Under the pieces are notes generated by a model, which was not told the DNA's origin, ran no database searches, and worked only from the letters and a program-made list of their open reading frames with translations. A stretch of 64,000 nt of DNA. Source: Flagellimonas abyssi. Its GTDB lineage: Bacteria > Bacteroidota > Bacteroidia > Flavobacteriales > Flavobacteriaceae. The stretch covers positions 434,001 to 498,000 of the forward strand of contig NZ_JAHZSV010000003.1 in assembly GCF_019457905.1 (NCBI RefSeq), given 5' to 3'. Position numbers and translations under genes: made by a program. Positions 18,231-26,774 of this stretch are shown here, piece after piece (the stretch's first letter is position 1; the number at the start of each line of letters is the position of its first letter).

Positions 18231-18456
18231 TCGGCGTTGACCCAAGAACTAGATTAGGTAGATTCCACACGCTGAAAAGCGTAGGATACTAAAACCGTTT
18301 TAGGAAATCTTCAACAAATTACTGTGCCGATACAACAGATATTCCTGTATTGTGTATACAGTTATTTTGTGCCTAGAATGGCACAGGTGATAGTGTTTAT
18401 TGATTTAATACCTCGGAAATGTTCACCCCACAACAGAACATCCGGGGTATTTTTTT
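18231..18456 (+). ncRNA. Candidate structured non-coding RNA
   Basis: About 225 bases with several local helices and no credible protein. Visible elements: ACGCT-GAAA-AGCGT (18269-18282) with a GNRA tetraloop, CTAAAA/TTTTAG (18289-18303), an enclosing AGATTCC/GGAAATCT (18260-18266 with 18303-18310), TGTGCC/GGCACA (18368-18385), and a second upstream CTGTGCC (18322-18328) that can compete for the same GGCACAG. A strong terminator closes it. The 5' end is a guess, near a weak -7 box (AATCTTTG, 18223-18230). 6S RNA is one possibility in this phylum by size and shape, but I cannot confirm any family. Confidence 0.45.
18407..18456 (+). terminator. Strong terminator closing the candidate RNA
   Basis: AATACCTCGG (18407-18416) pairs with CCGGGGTATT (18442-18451) with one wobble; ATGTTC/GAACAT extends the stem inside; loop of 11; a T run to 18456 follows. 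Confidence 0.85.
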
Positions 18457-18468
18457 AGAAACCGACAT

Positions 18469-18499
18469 AAAAAAACCTCCAATAATTTGGAGGTTTTTT
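18469..18499. terminator. Two-way terminator
   Basis: Stem AAAACCTCCAA/TTGGAGGTTTT (18472-18482 with 18487-18497), flanked by an A run on the left and a T run on the right. On the minus strand it ends the GMC dehydrogenase operon 27 bases past its last stop codon; on the plus strand it is a backup for the RNA terminator. Confidence 0.85.
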
Positions 18500-18523
18500 A
18501 ATTTTATGGATGTTATCTAAGCC

Positions 18524-19177
18524 TTAGATTGACCAAGCTTTTCCACCTGTTAAGGTTTCAAGGTCGCCACATCCGATATATTCACCTGGAATTGGCAAAT
18601 AAGCTAATACCTCTTCACCTACATATTCTGATGATTTATAGGCCCAAGTGGCCAAATCCCTCAGATCGTTTGCAAAAGAGAATCGGGCAATATCTTCGTC
18701 CAGACTAGCCTCACCTCCTTGCATAATGGCCTGCATATAGTTCATTATGGCCTCAGAATGTACCTTTTCCTCTTCGTCCGAACGCTTTCTAAGATAGGCT
18801 TGCAATGCAGGCTCTATATCGGCAGCTTCAATATCCATTAAAGATTCTTTCCCGGAATCGGCCAAGACCTTGTCATAGAACTTGTTCATTTTCATGACGA
18901 CAAACTCCCTTTGGTCCAATGGCATAACTTCATCCAAATAGGCATCTATAAACGTATGCACGTTCACCTCGGTTGCAGATGGTGTATCCGTTTTTGGAAG
19001 TATGACATCCAACGTTTGAGCCATGGCATATCCTTGTTCTTTGCTTAGGAAACTAGGTGTCCACTCCGCATATGCAGGTTTGTCTTTACAGCTCTGCAAT
19101 AGCGATAACAATGTCGGCGTGGCCACGGCATAACCGAAGGCCAATCCCATATTTTTAAGTGCTGATCTTCTTTCCAT
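18524..19177 (-). CDS. Gluconate 2-dehydrogenase subunit 3 family protein
   Basis: A 217-residue small subunit of membrane-linked sugar dehydrogenases. The N-terminus MERRSALKNMGLAFGYAV looks like a Tat-type signal with RR, and TLLSLLQSCKD could also be a lipobox, so it is probably periplasmic and perhaps lipid-anchored. The body carries the family pattern (LDVILPKTDTPSATEVNVHTFID, DLRDLATWAYKSSEYVG). In known enzymes this subunit carries the folded GMC subunit through the Tat pathway and is needed for its maturation. Its ATG overlaps the stop of the GMC gene by one base (TAATG), a sign of tight coupling. No cytochrome c subunit gene is adjacent. Confidence 0.9.
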   Translation of the reverse strand: MERRSALKNMGLAFGYAVATPTLLSLLQSCKDKPAYAEWTPSFLSKEQGYAMAQTLDVILPKTDTPSATEVNVHTFIDAYLDEVMPLDQREFVVMKMNKFYDKVLADSGKESLMDIEAADIEPALQAYLRKRSDEEEKVHSEAIMNYMQAIMQGGEASLDEDIARFSFANDLRDLATWAYKSSEYVGEEVLAYLPIPGEYIGCGDLETLTGGKAWSI

Positions 19178-20895
19178 TATATATTTCCTTTTTTAAGTTC
19201 TTGGGCAGCATGGTTGGCAGCCCTTGCTGTAAATGCCATATATGTCAACGATGGGTTTACACAACTTGCAGATGCCATAAAGGCGCCATCGGTAACATAT
19301 ACGTTTTCACATCCGTGTACTTGGTTGTTGCCATTTACAACGGAAGTCTTTGGATCACGTCCCATTCTTGCGGTACCCATTTCATGAATACCTAGACCCA
19401 ATGCATAGGGCGCATCGTAAGGGGTAATGTCTTTCGCGCCTGCTTTTTCGAGCATTTGAACGGCTTGATCTTGCATGTCTTTTCTCATGTTCAGCTCATT
19501 CTCACGAATTTCCGCATCAAAAGTAACGGTAGGAAGCCCCCATTTGTCTTTCTTGTCGTAATCCAAGGTCATTTTGTTATCATGGTAAGGCAAGGTTTCA
19601 CCGAACGCGAGCATGTTCATTGTCCACCCTCCCGGGGTAAGAACGGCATCCTTGTAATCTTTACCGAACGAAGCTTCCGCGATCAATTCTTCATAATTGC
19701 CTCTACCTGCGCCCCCTTGGTAGCCATAACCACGTTTAAAGTTTTTCATATCGGAATCACCGCCAAGGTTTCTAAATCTTGGGATGTAGATTCCGTTTGG
19801 TTTTCTACCCTTGTAGTATTTGTCTTCATACCCATCAAACTTACCGGATGCGCCTACCAAGAAATGGTGGTCCATAACATTATGGCCCAATTCTCCGGAG
19901 TCGTTTCCTAAACCATTAGGGAACCTATCCGATTTGGATTGCATCAAAATGGAAGTAGAAGCAATGGCAGAAGCACATAGGAAAATAACTTTTGCCTTGA
20001 ACTCAAACTCTTCTTTGGTTTCTCTATCGATGACCTTAACGCCTGTAGCCTTCTTGGTGTTGGGGTCATAGATTACCTCGTGTACAATGGAATCCGGTCT
20101 AAGCGTCATGTTTCCTGTAGCTTCGGCAGCTGGCAATGTAGAGGAAACGCTGCTGAAATATGCTCCGAAAGGACATCCTCTAATACAACGGTTCCTAAAT
20201 TGACAACGAACCCGACCGTCACCATCAAACTGTTTGTCACTGTTTATGTGGGCCACCCTACCTGCGGTGATGACACGGCCACCAAAATGTTCGGCGACCT
20301 TGCCTCTTACGTGGTCCTCTACACAATTGAGTTCCATCATGGGCTCAAACTGTCCATCGGGAAGTTGAGGCAGACCTAAATTTTCACCGGATACCCCGAT
20401 ATAACTTTCAACTTTATCGTACCAAGGAGCTATATCCTTATAACGTACTGGCCAATCAACGGCGATTCCTTCGTTTTTGTTTGCAGTAAAATCAATGTCG
20501 CTCCACCTGTAGCTGTGTCGTCCCCACATAATAGAACGTCCACCTACGTGGTAACCTCTCATCCAATCGAAACGTTTGGTCTCGTTGTAAGGATGGTCCA
20601 AGTCGTTTACAAACCAATGCTTTGAAGCTGCACCGGTGGTATAACCAGTTCTGGATTGTTTCTCTTGTTGCTTAACGTCTTCTCGGGTTGCTCTGCCCGC
20701 ATGCTTAAAATCCCAATCGTCCATATTGGCCGTAGGGTAATCTTCACGGTGTTTTACCATGGGGCCACGCTCCAAGACCAAAGTCTTGAGACCGTTTTCG
20801 CACAATTCTTTTGCAGCCCAACCACCGCTGATACCCGTACCTACCACTATGGCATCGTAGGATTCCTGCTCCTGATTGTAATAAAATTTACTCAT
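19177..20895 (-). CDS. GMC family FAD-dependent sugar dehydrogenase (first copy)
   Basis: A 572-residue glucose-methanol-choline oxidoreductase. The FAD-binding motif VVGTGISGG is at residues 17-25, the GGRSIMWGRHSYRW segment near 118, and the C-terminal catalytic His (GIHEMGTARMG) and Asn (SCVNPSLTYMAF) are present. Cys231, Cys237 and Cys241 (CQFRNRCIRGC) form a C-x5-C-x3-C pattern like the 3Fe-4S site of FAD glucose dehydrogenases with direct electron transfer. There is no signal peptide, so export would depend on the small subunit encoded just downstream. Best guess is oxidation of a sugar or glycoside at C3 in the periplasm; substrate not proven. A close paralogue lies at 26775-28478. Confidence 0.9.
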   Translation of the reverse strand: MSKFYYNQEQESYDAIVVGTGISGGWAAKELCENGLKTLVLERGPMVKHREDYPTANMDDWDFKHAGRATREDVKQQEKQSRTGYTTGAASKHWFVNDLDHPYNETKRFDWMRGYHVGGRSIMWGRHSYRWSDIDFTANKNEGIAVDWPVRYKDIAPWYDKVESYIGVSGENLGLPQLPDGQFEPMMELNCVEDHVRGKVAEHFGGRVITAGRVAHINSDKQFDGDGRVRCQFRNRCIRGCPFGAYFSSVSSTLPAAEATGNMTLRPDSIVHEVIYDPNTKKATGVKVIDRETKEEFEFKAKVIFLCASAIASTSILMQSKSDRFPNGLGNDSGELGHNVMDHHFLVGASGKFDGYEDKYYKGRKPNGIYIPRFRNLGGDSDMKNFKRGYGYQGGAGRGNYEELIAEASFGKDYKDAVLTPGGWTMNMLAFGETLPYHDNKMTLDYDKKDKWGLPTVTFDAEIRENELNMRKDMQDQAVQMLEKAGAKDITPYDAPYALGLGIHEMGTARMGRDPKTSVVNGNNQVHGCENVYVTDGAFMASASCVNPSLTYMAFTARAANHAAQELKKGNI

Positions 20896-20940
20896 TTATT
20901 CGGATTGTTTATTTGCTAAATGTATTAATTATTAAATTAA

Positions 20941-20950
20941 TTTTCTACAT
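20941..20950 (-). promoter_or_regulatory. Ten-base motif shared upstream of both GMC genes
   Basis: The minus strand reads ATGTAGAAAA, 45 bases before this GMC start codon. The same ten bases lie 42 bases before the second GMC gene (28521-28530). It could be part of a promoter or a shared operator. Confidence 0.3.
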
Positions 20951-21031
20951 TTAATCCCTATGTTTATTGAGAATTCAGCACTATAACGTTGTAGTTTTTG
21001 GATTCCGCACGAAATTAACTAACGTAAAAAT

Positions 21032-22030
21032 ATGAACAGAAGTAGTTTAGCACAGAAAAGTATTGTCACACTTATTGCCGTGGCTTTTTTAGGATTTTAT
21101 TCCTGTAAAGAGAATTCAAAGAAGGAAACAGCTGAGGAATCTGCCACCGAGGTGGTAGCAGAAGATGAGCCTAAACCGGACATTAAGCTTTCTTTGGCAC
21201 AATGGTCCATACACAAAATGATCTTTGAAGAAGGCGTTGATCCCTACACGTTTGCGGAAAAAGCAAGCAAATGGGGGTTTGAAGGCTTGGAATACGTGAG
21301 TGCCCTATACTATAAAGAACTGCAAGCAGCCAATTTTTCTGAAGAAGCCATGAGCCACTGGGTGGAAAAAAGTAAGGCCGAGAGTGAAAAATATGGTCTA
21401 AAAAACCTTTTAATCATGGTGGACGGACAGGGCGACATCGCGGTTCCTGATGAAGCTGAAAGAACAAAAGCCGTGGAAAACCACTATAAATGGGTAGATG
21501 CAGCTGCTGCTCTGGGCTGCCATTCCATTCGCGTTAACCTTAACGGAAGCATGGAACCCGAAGTATGGATGCCAGCTTCGGTGGCCGGACTAAAGCAATT
21601 GGCCACGTACGCCAAGGACAAGAACATCAATATAATAGTGGAAAATCACGGAGGACCATCTTCCAATGCGGAAATGCTGGCCGAGGTAATGGAAAAAGTA
21701 GGTATGGAGAATTGTGGGACACTGCCGGATTTTGGAAATTTCTGTATCAAAAGGGAAGAAGGAGACTATTATTCGTCCAAATGTTTGGAAGAGTATGACA
21801 AATATAAAGGTGTAAAAGAATTGATGCCCTACGCCAAAGGGGTGAGCGCGAAGTCCTACAATTTTGATGAGAATGGTAATGAAACCGTCATTGATTTTGA
21901 AAGACTCATGGATATTGTTATCGAGGCTGGATACGAAGGTTATGTGGGAGTGGAGTACGAAGGCTCTGAACTTAGCGAAGAAGAAGGAATATTGGCAACC
22001 AAGAAACTTTTGGAAAAAGTACTGGAATAA
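21032..22030 (+). CDS. Lipoprotein sugar isomerase/epimerase-like TIM-barrel protein
   Basis: A 332-residue protein of the xylose-isomerase-like TIM-barrel (AP endonuclease 2) superfamily. The N-terminus is a lipoprotein signal with Cys25 (GFYSCKEN) followed by a flexible acidic linker, so the enzyme is probably tethered in the periplasm. Metal-ligand segments are visible as IIVENHGG, LPDFGNF, VSAKSYNFDENG and YVGVEYEG. It starts the plus-strand run divergent from the first GMC operon and ends 26 bases before the DinB gene. Likely it acts on the keto-sugar or keto-glycoside made by the dehydrogenase; this is inferred from context. Confidence 0.87.
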   Translation: MNRSSLAQKSIVTLIAVAFLGFYSCKENSKKETAEESATEVVAEDEPKPDIKLSLAQWSIHKMIFEEGVDPYTFAEKASKWGFEGLEYVSALYYKELQAANFSEEAMSHWVEKSKAESEKYGLKNLLIMVDGQGDIAVPDEAERTKAVENHYKWVDAAAALGCHSIRVNLNGSMEPEVWMPASVAGLKQLATYAKDKNINIIVENHGGPSSNAEMLAEVMEKVGMENCGTLPDFGNFCIKREEGDYYSSKCLEEYDKYKGVKELMPYAKGVSAKSYNFDENGNETVIDFERLMDIVIEAGYEGYVGVEYEGSELSEEEGILATKKLLEKVLE

Positions 22031-22056
22031 TTATCCTACTAAATATAAATGGGTAG

Positions 22057-22500
22057 ATGAAGGGATTTTTACAACAGCTCTTCGATTACAATTTTTATTG
22101 TAACAAAAAAATAATTGAACAATGCAGTGGTCCGGGCCAGGTTCCGGACAACTGCATTAGACTTTTTAGTCATATACTCAATGCCCATCATATTTGGAAC
22201 CAAAGGATACTGGAATCCCCAACTGAATTTGGAGTCTGGGACCTGCATAAGGTAGATATATGGGAAGACATTCATTACGAAAATCAACGAACTTCCTTTG
22301 AAATTGTATCCAGCACGGATACTTTTGATAAACGAGTGGAATATACCAACAGCACAGGAAAGAATTTTTCAAATAAACTGGAGGACATCCTGTTTCATAT
22401 CATCAATCATTCCACGCACCATCGAGGGCAAATTATGATGGAGTTGAGAAATGCGGGGATAGTGCCCGAGCCTTTGGACTATGTGCATTACAAACGATAA
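22057..22500 (+). CDS. DinB family protein
   Basis: A 147-residue four-helix-bundle protein. The three metal-ligand His positions of the DinB family are recognisable in LNAHHIWNQRIL and HIINHSTHHRGQIM. Bacterial members bind a divalent metal; some are thiol transferases using bacillithiol or mycothiol, most have no known function. It lies inside the sugar-oxidation run, 26 bases after the TIM-barrel gene and 23 before the permease gene, so is co-transcribed, though its part in the pathway is unclear. Confidence 0.88.
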   Translation: MKGFLQQLFDYNFYCNKKIIEQCSGPGQVPDNCIRLFSHILNAHHIWNQRILESPTEFGVWDLHKVDIWEDIHYENQRTSFEIVSSTDTFDKRVEYTNSTGKNFSNKLEDILFHIINHSTHHRGQIMMELRNAGIVPEPLDYVHYKR

Positions 22501-22523
22501 TTACTAATTTTTGAATACCAACA

Positions 22524-23753
22524 ATGAATATTAAGACCAAATTCCAACTATCCTTTATGATGTTCCTCGAGTTTTTTATCTGGGGAGGTTGGTTTGTTAC
22601 CTTGGGAACATTCCTAGGGAATAATCTAGAAGCAACTGCAGGGCAGTCATCAATGGCTTTTTCCACACAATCTTGGGGCGCTATCATAGCCCCGTTCATT
22701 ATAGGACTGATTGCCGACAGATATTTTAATGCCGAACGAATTTTAGGAGTACTGCACCTTATTGGTGCTTTTTTAATGTACCAGATGTATCAGTCGGAGG
22801 ATTTTGTTGCTTTCTACCCCTATGTGTTGGGATACATGATTTTGTATATGCCAACATTGGCTTTGGTGAATTCCATTTCCTTTAATCAAATGAAAGACCC
22901 GGCAAAGGAGTTTTCGAACATCCGTGTGTTTGGAACCATTGGGTGGATTGTTGCGGGATTGGTAATAAGCTACCTTTTTGTTTGGGACTCTCCAGAAGCC
23001 TTGGAAGCGGGAATGCTTAAAAATACATTTTTAATGGCCGGAATTGCCTCGGCAGTTTTGGGACTTTTCAGCTTTACTTTGCCAAAGACCCCACCAAAAG
23101 TGGACAAAAGCGAAAAAGTGACCATTTCTGATGTGTTGGGACTTGAAGCATTGAAACTCTTGAAGAACAAAAATTTCTTGGTGTTCTTTATCTCATCGGT
23201 ATTGATTTGTATCCCATTGGCTTTCTATTATCAAAACGCCAATCCGTTCTTGGCAGAAATAGGGTTGCCAAATCCAACCGGTAAAATGGCCATAGGCCAA
23301 ATTTCCGAAGCACTTTTTATCCTCGCACTACCTTTCTTTTTTACCAGATTTGGATTTAAGAAGACCATATTGGTAGGTATGTTGGCCTGGACTGTTCGTT
23401 ACCTGCTTTTTGCCTATGGTAATGCGGATGAATTGTCGTTTATGTTGATTCTTGGAATTGCACTGCACGGAATTTGTTATGATTTCTTCTTTGTATCCGG
23501 GCAGATTTACACGGATACCAAAGCTGGAGAAAAGTACAAGAGTGCCGCTCAAGGGTTGATCACATTGGCTACTTATGGAGTGGGAATGCTCATAGGTTTC
23601 TGGATTGCAGGACAAATTACAGATTCACTTACCATGAAAGACGGTGCCCATGCTTGGGAGAGTATCTGGATTTATCCAGCAGCGTTCGCGGCAGTCGTAT
23701 TTATCCTATTTGCACTAATATTCAAGAACGAGAAAGTCGAATATAAATCTTAG
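22524..23753 (+). CDS. Nucleoside:H+ symporter-like MFS permease
   Basis: A 409-residue protein with 12 hydrophobic segments. The N-terminus (QLSFMMFLEFFIWGGWFVTLG, here two helices) and the internal FSNIRVFGTIGWIVAGL and GICYDFFFVSGQIYTD segments are typical of the NupG/XapB nucleoside:proton symporter family. In Bacteroidota members of this family often sit in sugar-degradation loci, so the cargo may be a sugar or keto-sugar rather than a nucleoside. Inner membrane. It is in line with the upstream DinB gene; a 102-base gap with a hairpin (CCGAG...CTCGG, 23758-23777) separates it from the next transporter gene. Confidence 0.87.
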   Translation: MNIKTKFQLSFMMFLEFFIWGGWFVTLGTFLGNNLEATAGQSSMAFSTQSWGAIIAPFIIGLIADRYFNAERILGVLHLIGAFLMYQMYQSEDFVAFYPYVLGYMILYMPTLALVNSISFNQMKDPAKEFSNIRVFGTIGWIVAGLVISYLFVWDSPEALEAGMLKNTFLMAGIASAVLGLFSFTLPKTPPKVDKSEKVTISDVLGLEALKLLKNKNFLVFFISSVLICIPLAFYYQNANPFLAEIGLPNPTGKMAIGQISEALFILALPFFFTRFGFKKTILVGMLAWTVRYLLFAYGNADELSFMLILGIALHGICYDFFFVSGQIYTDTKAGEKYKSAAQGLITLATYGVGMLIGFWIAGQITDSLTMKDGAHAWESIWIYPAAFAAVVFILFALIFKNEKVEYKS

Positions 23754-23855
23754 GCAACCGAGAATGCACATGCTCGGACATCCTTTGATTCAATATGATA
23801 AAAACAAGAAGTGACATAAGATTTATAGATTAAACCACAATTAACCGAAACAAAC

Positions 23856-25091
23856 ATGAAAAACGTAAACAAGAATCAGCTATTTCTAGCAGCCTGTATA
23901 TCGCTGGTGGTCACATCCATGACCTTTGCCATTAGGGCTGGTATATTGACCCAATTAGGGGAGGAGTTCATGCTTTCCAATCAACAATTGGGTTGGATAA
24001 ACAGTATGGGCTTTTTTGGATTCCCCATTGCCATGATCTTTGGCGGATTGCTCTACAATAAAATCGGAGCACGTAAACTTATGGTAACGGCTTTTGTCTG
24101 CCATATGCTTGGGTTGATCCTAACTATGATGGCAGGAGGTTTTTGGACACTGATTATATCCACCTTCTTTATTGGCTTCGCCAATGGTTCGGTGGAAGCG
24201 GCCTGTAATCCAATGATCGCCGATATGTTCACCAAGAACAGGACGGCGATGCTGAACAGGTTCCACGTATGGTTCCCTGGAGGAATTGTAATCGGCTCAC
24301 TTATCTCCAAGTTTATGACCGACTTTGGAATGGGTTGGCAATTACAGATTGCGGTAATGTTGATACCTACGCTTATTTACGGATATATGTTCTTTAAGCA
24401 ACAGTTTCCAGAAAGCGAACATATCGAAACGGATACCACCAAGAACATCAAAGGTCTTGCAGACCCCTTGTTTATTTTTATCATGTTGTGTATGACCCTC
24501 ACTGCAATTTCAGAATTTGGCCCTCAACAATGGGTGGAACGAATTTTGGGTAATTCTGGGGCTAGTCCAATGCTGGTCTTGGCCATGGTGACAGGTATTA
24601 TGGCGATAGGCCGATATTTTGCCGGGCCCATTGTACATAGGCTCAATCCCATCGGGGTTTTGGTGATGTCCGCCTTGATCACAACAGCCGCAGTTTATAG
24701 TATGAGTGTTGCCGAAGGCTCCATGATTTATTTGGCAGCCGTTCTTTTTGCGTTGGGAGTTTGTTATTTTTGGCCTACCATGATAGGGTTTACCTCGGAA
24801 TATCTTCCAAAAACAGGGGCATTGGGAATGTCCTTGGTAGGGGGTGCGGGAATGTTCTCCACGGCCATTTGGCAACCGGTAATCGGTGGGTGGTTGGACA
24901 CTGCAAAAGAAACGGCAGTTTCATCTGGACTTGCCGATGAGGTGGCGGAATTGGCAGCAGGAAAGGCAACCTTAGGGAAAATGATGTTTTTTCCGTTGGC
25001 AGTGTTGATTCTGTTTTCCATTTTGTTCGTGTTCCGTAAGAAATTGGAAGAAAGAAGAGTGCCGCAGGGCCATACAGAAGAAGTAGTATAA
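23856..25091 (+). CDS. MFS sugar transporter
   Basis: A 411-residue major-facilitator protein with 12 helices. The loop motif between helices 2 and 3 (GLLYNKIGARKLM) is the MFS signature, and the segment FANGSVEAACNPMIADMF resembles FucP-like and other carbohydrate carriers. Inner membrane, probably driven by protons. It lies 21 bases before a Gfo/Idh/MocA oxidoreductase gene, a pairing that suggests it imports the substrate of that enzyme. The exact sugar is not known. Confidence 0.87.
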   Translation: MKNVNKNQLFLAACISLVVTSMTFAIRAGILTQLGEEFMLSNQQLGWINSMGFFGFPIAMIFGGLLYNKIGARKLMVTAFVCHMLGLILTMMAGGFWTLIISTFFIGFANGSVEAACNPMIADMFTKNRTAMLNRFHVWFPGGIVIGSLISKFMTDFGMGWQLQIAVMLIPTLIYGYMFFKQQFPESEHIETDTTKNIKGLADPLFIFIMLCMTLTAISEFGPQQWVERILGNSGASPMLVLAMVTGIMAIGRYFAGPIVHRLNPIGVLVMSALITTAAVYSMSVAEGSMIYLAAVLFALGVCYFWPTMIGFTSEYLPKTGALGMSLVGGAGMFSTAIWQPVIGGWLDTAKETAVSSGLADEVAELAAGKATLGKMMFFPLAVLILFSILFVFRKKLEERRVPQGHTEEVV

Positions 25092-25111
25092 TTAGAAAAA
25101 AAACAATAAAA

Positions 25112-26248
25112 ATGCCTAAAAAGATTAGACTTGGAATTCTCGGAGGAGGAGGGGATTCGCTTATTGGTGTGCTGCACAGGGTGGCAGCCTTCATTAATGA
25201 TAATTACGAGATTGTTGGTGCTGTGTTTAACCCAGACCATAATGAAAGTATAGCCTTTGCCAAGGAAATTGATATTCCAACCAATCGTATCTATAAAGAT
25301 TTTGATACGTTGATAGAAGAAGAAATGAAGCTTCCAGAAGACGAACGTATTCAAGTTTGTTCTATTCTTACGCCCAACTTTTTGCACTTTCCCATGGCAA
25401 AAAAGCTGTTGGACAACGGTTTCCACGTCATTTGTGAAAAACCGATGACCACCACATATGAAGAGGCTAAAATTCTTCAAGAGACCCTTAAAGAGGTCAA
25501 AAAGGTATTTGCTGTAACGCACACTTACACAGGTTATCCCATGGTGCGCCAAATGCGCGAGATGATAAAGGACGGTGTTATTGGGAAAGTACACAAAGTT
25601 GATGCACAATATTATCAAGGTTGGATGAACCCCATTATCCACGATAAGGAAAAGAGAGGAACCGTATGGAGGCTCGACCCCAAAAAAGCGGGAATCAGTT
25701 CCTGTATGGGAGATATCGGTGTACACGCCTTTAACATGATAGAATACACCACCGGTCTGCAGGTGCAATCCTTGCTTTGCGACTTCAACTACATGTACGA
25801 TGACAATGTGATGGACATGGATGGTACCGCCCTTATACGTATGGACAAGAACGTAAAAGGAGTCATTAGGGCAAGTCAAGTGGCCACTGGAGAGGAAAAC
25901 AATCTGACCATAGCCATTTACGGTGAAAAAGGAGGGTTGAAATGGGAACAGGAAAACCCCAATTATCTATACAAATTGAACGACCCCGAACCGTTGCAGG
26001 TATACAAGCCAGGACATGAGTATAATTCCAAACTGTCTTTGGACGGAACAAAGTTGCCCCCTGGGCACCCAGAAGGTATTTTTGATTCCATGGCCAATAT
26101 CTATTTAGGCGTGGCAAGAGCCATTCGCGGGGAAGAATACAATGATGGTGAATTCCCTACCATGATGGATGGTGTACGCGGTCTGAACTTTATAGAGAAC
26201 ACGGTAGCATCCCACAAGCAAGGGAACATTTGGGTGGACATGGATTAA
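25112..26248 (+). CDS. Cytosolic Gfo/Idh/MocA family oxidoreductase
   Basis: A 378-residue NAD(P)-dependent sugar oxidoreductase. The Rossmann motif GILGGGGDSLIG is at the N-terminus and the catalytic CEKPMTTT near residue 110; the second domain contains GTVWRLDPKKAG and CMGDIGVHAFNM. There is no export signal, in contrast to the Tat-exported relative at 4840. It is the last gene of the plus-strand run (21032-26248), which fits a role in reducing an imported keto-sugar or handling a related intermediate. A two-way terminator follows at 26277. Confidence 0.9.
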   Translation: MPKKIRLGILGGGGDSLIGVLHRVAAFINDNYEIVGAVFNPDHNESIAFAKEIDIPTNRIYKDFDTLIEEEMKLPEDERIQVCSILTPNFLHFPMAKKLLDNGFHVICEKPMTTTYEEAKILQETLKEVKKVFAVTHTYTGYPMVRQMREMIKDGVIGKVHKVDAQYYQGWMNPIIHDKEKRGTVWRLDPKKAGISSCMGDIGVHAFNMIEYTTGLQVQSLLCDFNYMYDDNVMDMDGTALIRMDKNVKGVIRASQVATGEENNLTIAIYGEKGGLKWEQENPNYLYKLNDPEPLQVYKPGHEYNSKLSLDGTKLPPGHPEGIFDSMANIYLGVARAIRGEEYNDGEFPTMMDGVRGLNFIENTVASHKQGNIWVDMD

Positions 26249-26276
26249 ACCTGACCCCGTTCAAAAAAGCATAGAT

Positions 26277-26307
26277 AATGGCTGCCGATTGGCAGCCATT
26301 ATTTTTT
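26277..26307. terminator. Terminator between converging genes
   Basis: Perfect 10-bp stem AATGGCTGCC/GGCAGCCATT (26277-26286 with 26291-26300), loop GATT, then a T run on the plus side. It ends the 21-26 kb operon; the ASCH stop codon overlaps its right edge. Confidence 0.85.
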
Positions 26308-26763
26308 GTACAGCATCTCAAACTGCTCAAAGACCACAATCATACTCTCGGTAGGCCTGGCCCCTAAGTCAGATAGTTCCCGGGTATAATACTCCCAATG
26401 GACCTTTTTCCAATGATCCAGACTTTTATCTCCTTCACCCTCCAAACGGGCATGCTCTTCCCTGATGCTGAAGTAGGGAAGAAGCTTAACAGCAGTGGTT
26501 CGTATAATACATTTGGCATCGCCACTCCAGTCCGTAACCACATAAAAATCCCCGATTTTGGGCAAAGCTTCATTGCGGAGCTGTATTCCTTTTAGCGAGT
26601 GTGTGGTGGCCCTTTTGGTCTCTTTACAGATTAAATCAGCACACAGGTCCGCATCCTTTTCATTATCGCAAAAGTGGATGGTCTTGGGCGCATCCTCAGA
26701 AGCAAACTCCAAATGGGCATCCAAAAAATCGCCCCACAGATTTCGGGCTGAAGTATTTTCCAT
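26299..26763 (-). CDS. ASCH domain protein
   Basis: A 154-residue protein with the ASCH fold, related to PUA domains that bind RNA or nucleotides. The recognisable core is KRATTHSLKG, PKIGDFYVVTDWSGDAKCIIRTTAVKLLPY and the C-terminal MIVVFEQFEML. Some relatives hydrolyse N4-acetylcytidine or bind tRNA; this one's activity is unknown. It is 11 bases downstream of the second GMC gene on the same strand and probably shares its message, though no functional link is obvious. Confidence 0.85.
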   Translation of the reverse strand: MENTSARNLWGDFLDAHLEFASEDAPKTIHFCDNEKDADLCADLICKETKRATTHSLKGIQLRNEALPKIGDFYVVTDWSGDAKCIIRTTAVKLLPYFSIREEHARLEGEGDKSLDHWKKVHWEYYTRELSDLGARPTESMIVVFEQFEMLYKK

Positions 26764-26774
26764 AAGTAGGGTTT

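Larger units (their letters stand above)
17458..18523. other. 1.1-kb gap without a convincing long gene, rich in hairpins
   Basis: This is by far the longest gap in the window. The left part (17458-17640) shows nothing I can name. Then come a 39-codon signal-peptide-like reading frame (17703-17822), a strong plus-strand terminator (18061-18105), an inverted repeat TTTGTAA/TTACAAA (18112-18133), a 53-base hairpin (18148-18200), a probable structured RNA (18231-18456) ending in its own terminator, and a two-way terminator (18469-18499). The number of plus-strand transcript ends implies at least two short transcripts that make no recognisable protein. Confidence 0.7.

Noticed and set aside
18324..18458. 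Plus-strand frame starting GTG through the candidate RNA
   Set aside because: It runs through the terminator stem into its T tract, so it could not be fully transcribed and translated.
23758..23777. Hairpin CCGAG...CTCGG between the two transporter genes as a terminator
   Set aside because: There is one mismatch in the stem and no T tract after it, so it is more likely an intercistronic processing or stability hairpin, if anything.
24764..25879. Minus-strand frame of 371 codons
   Set aside because: It lies across the end of the MFS gene and most of the Gfo/Idh/MocA gene on the other strand, both with clear family motifs. Its own product is low-complexity, His- and Phe-rich and matches no family.
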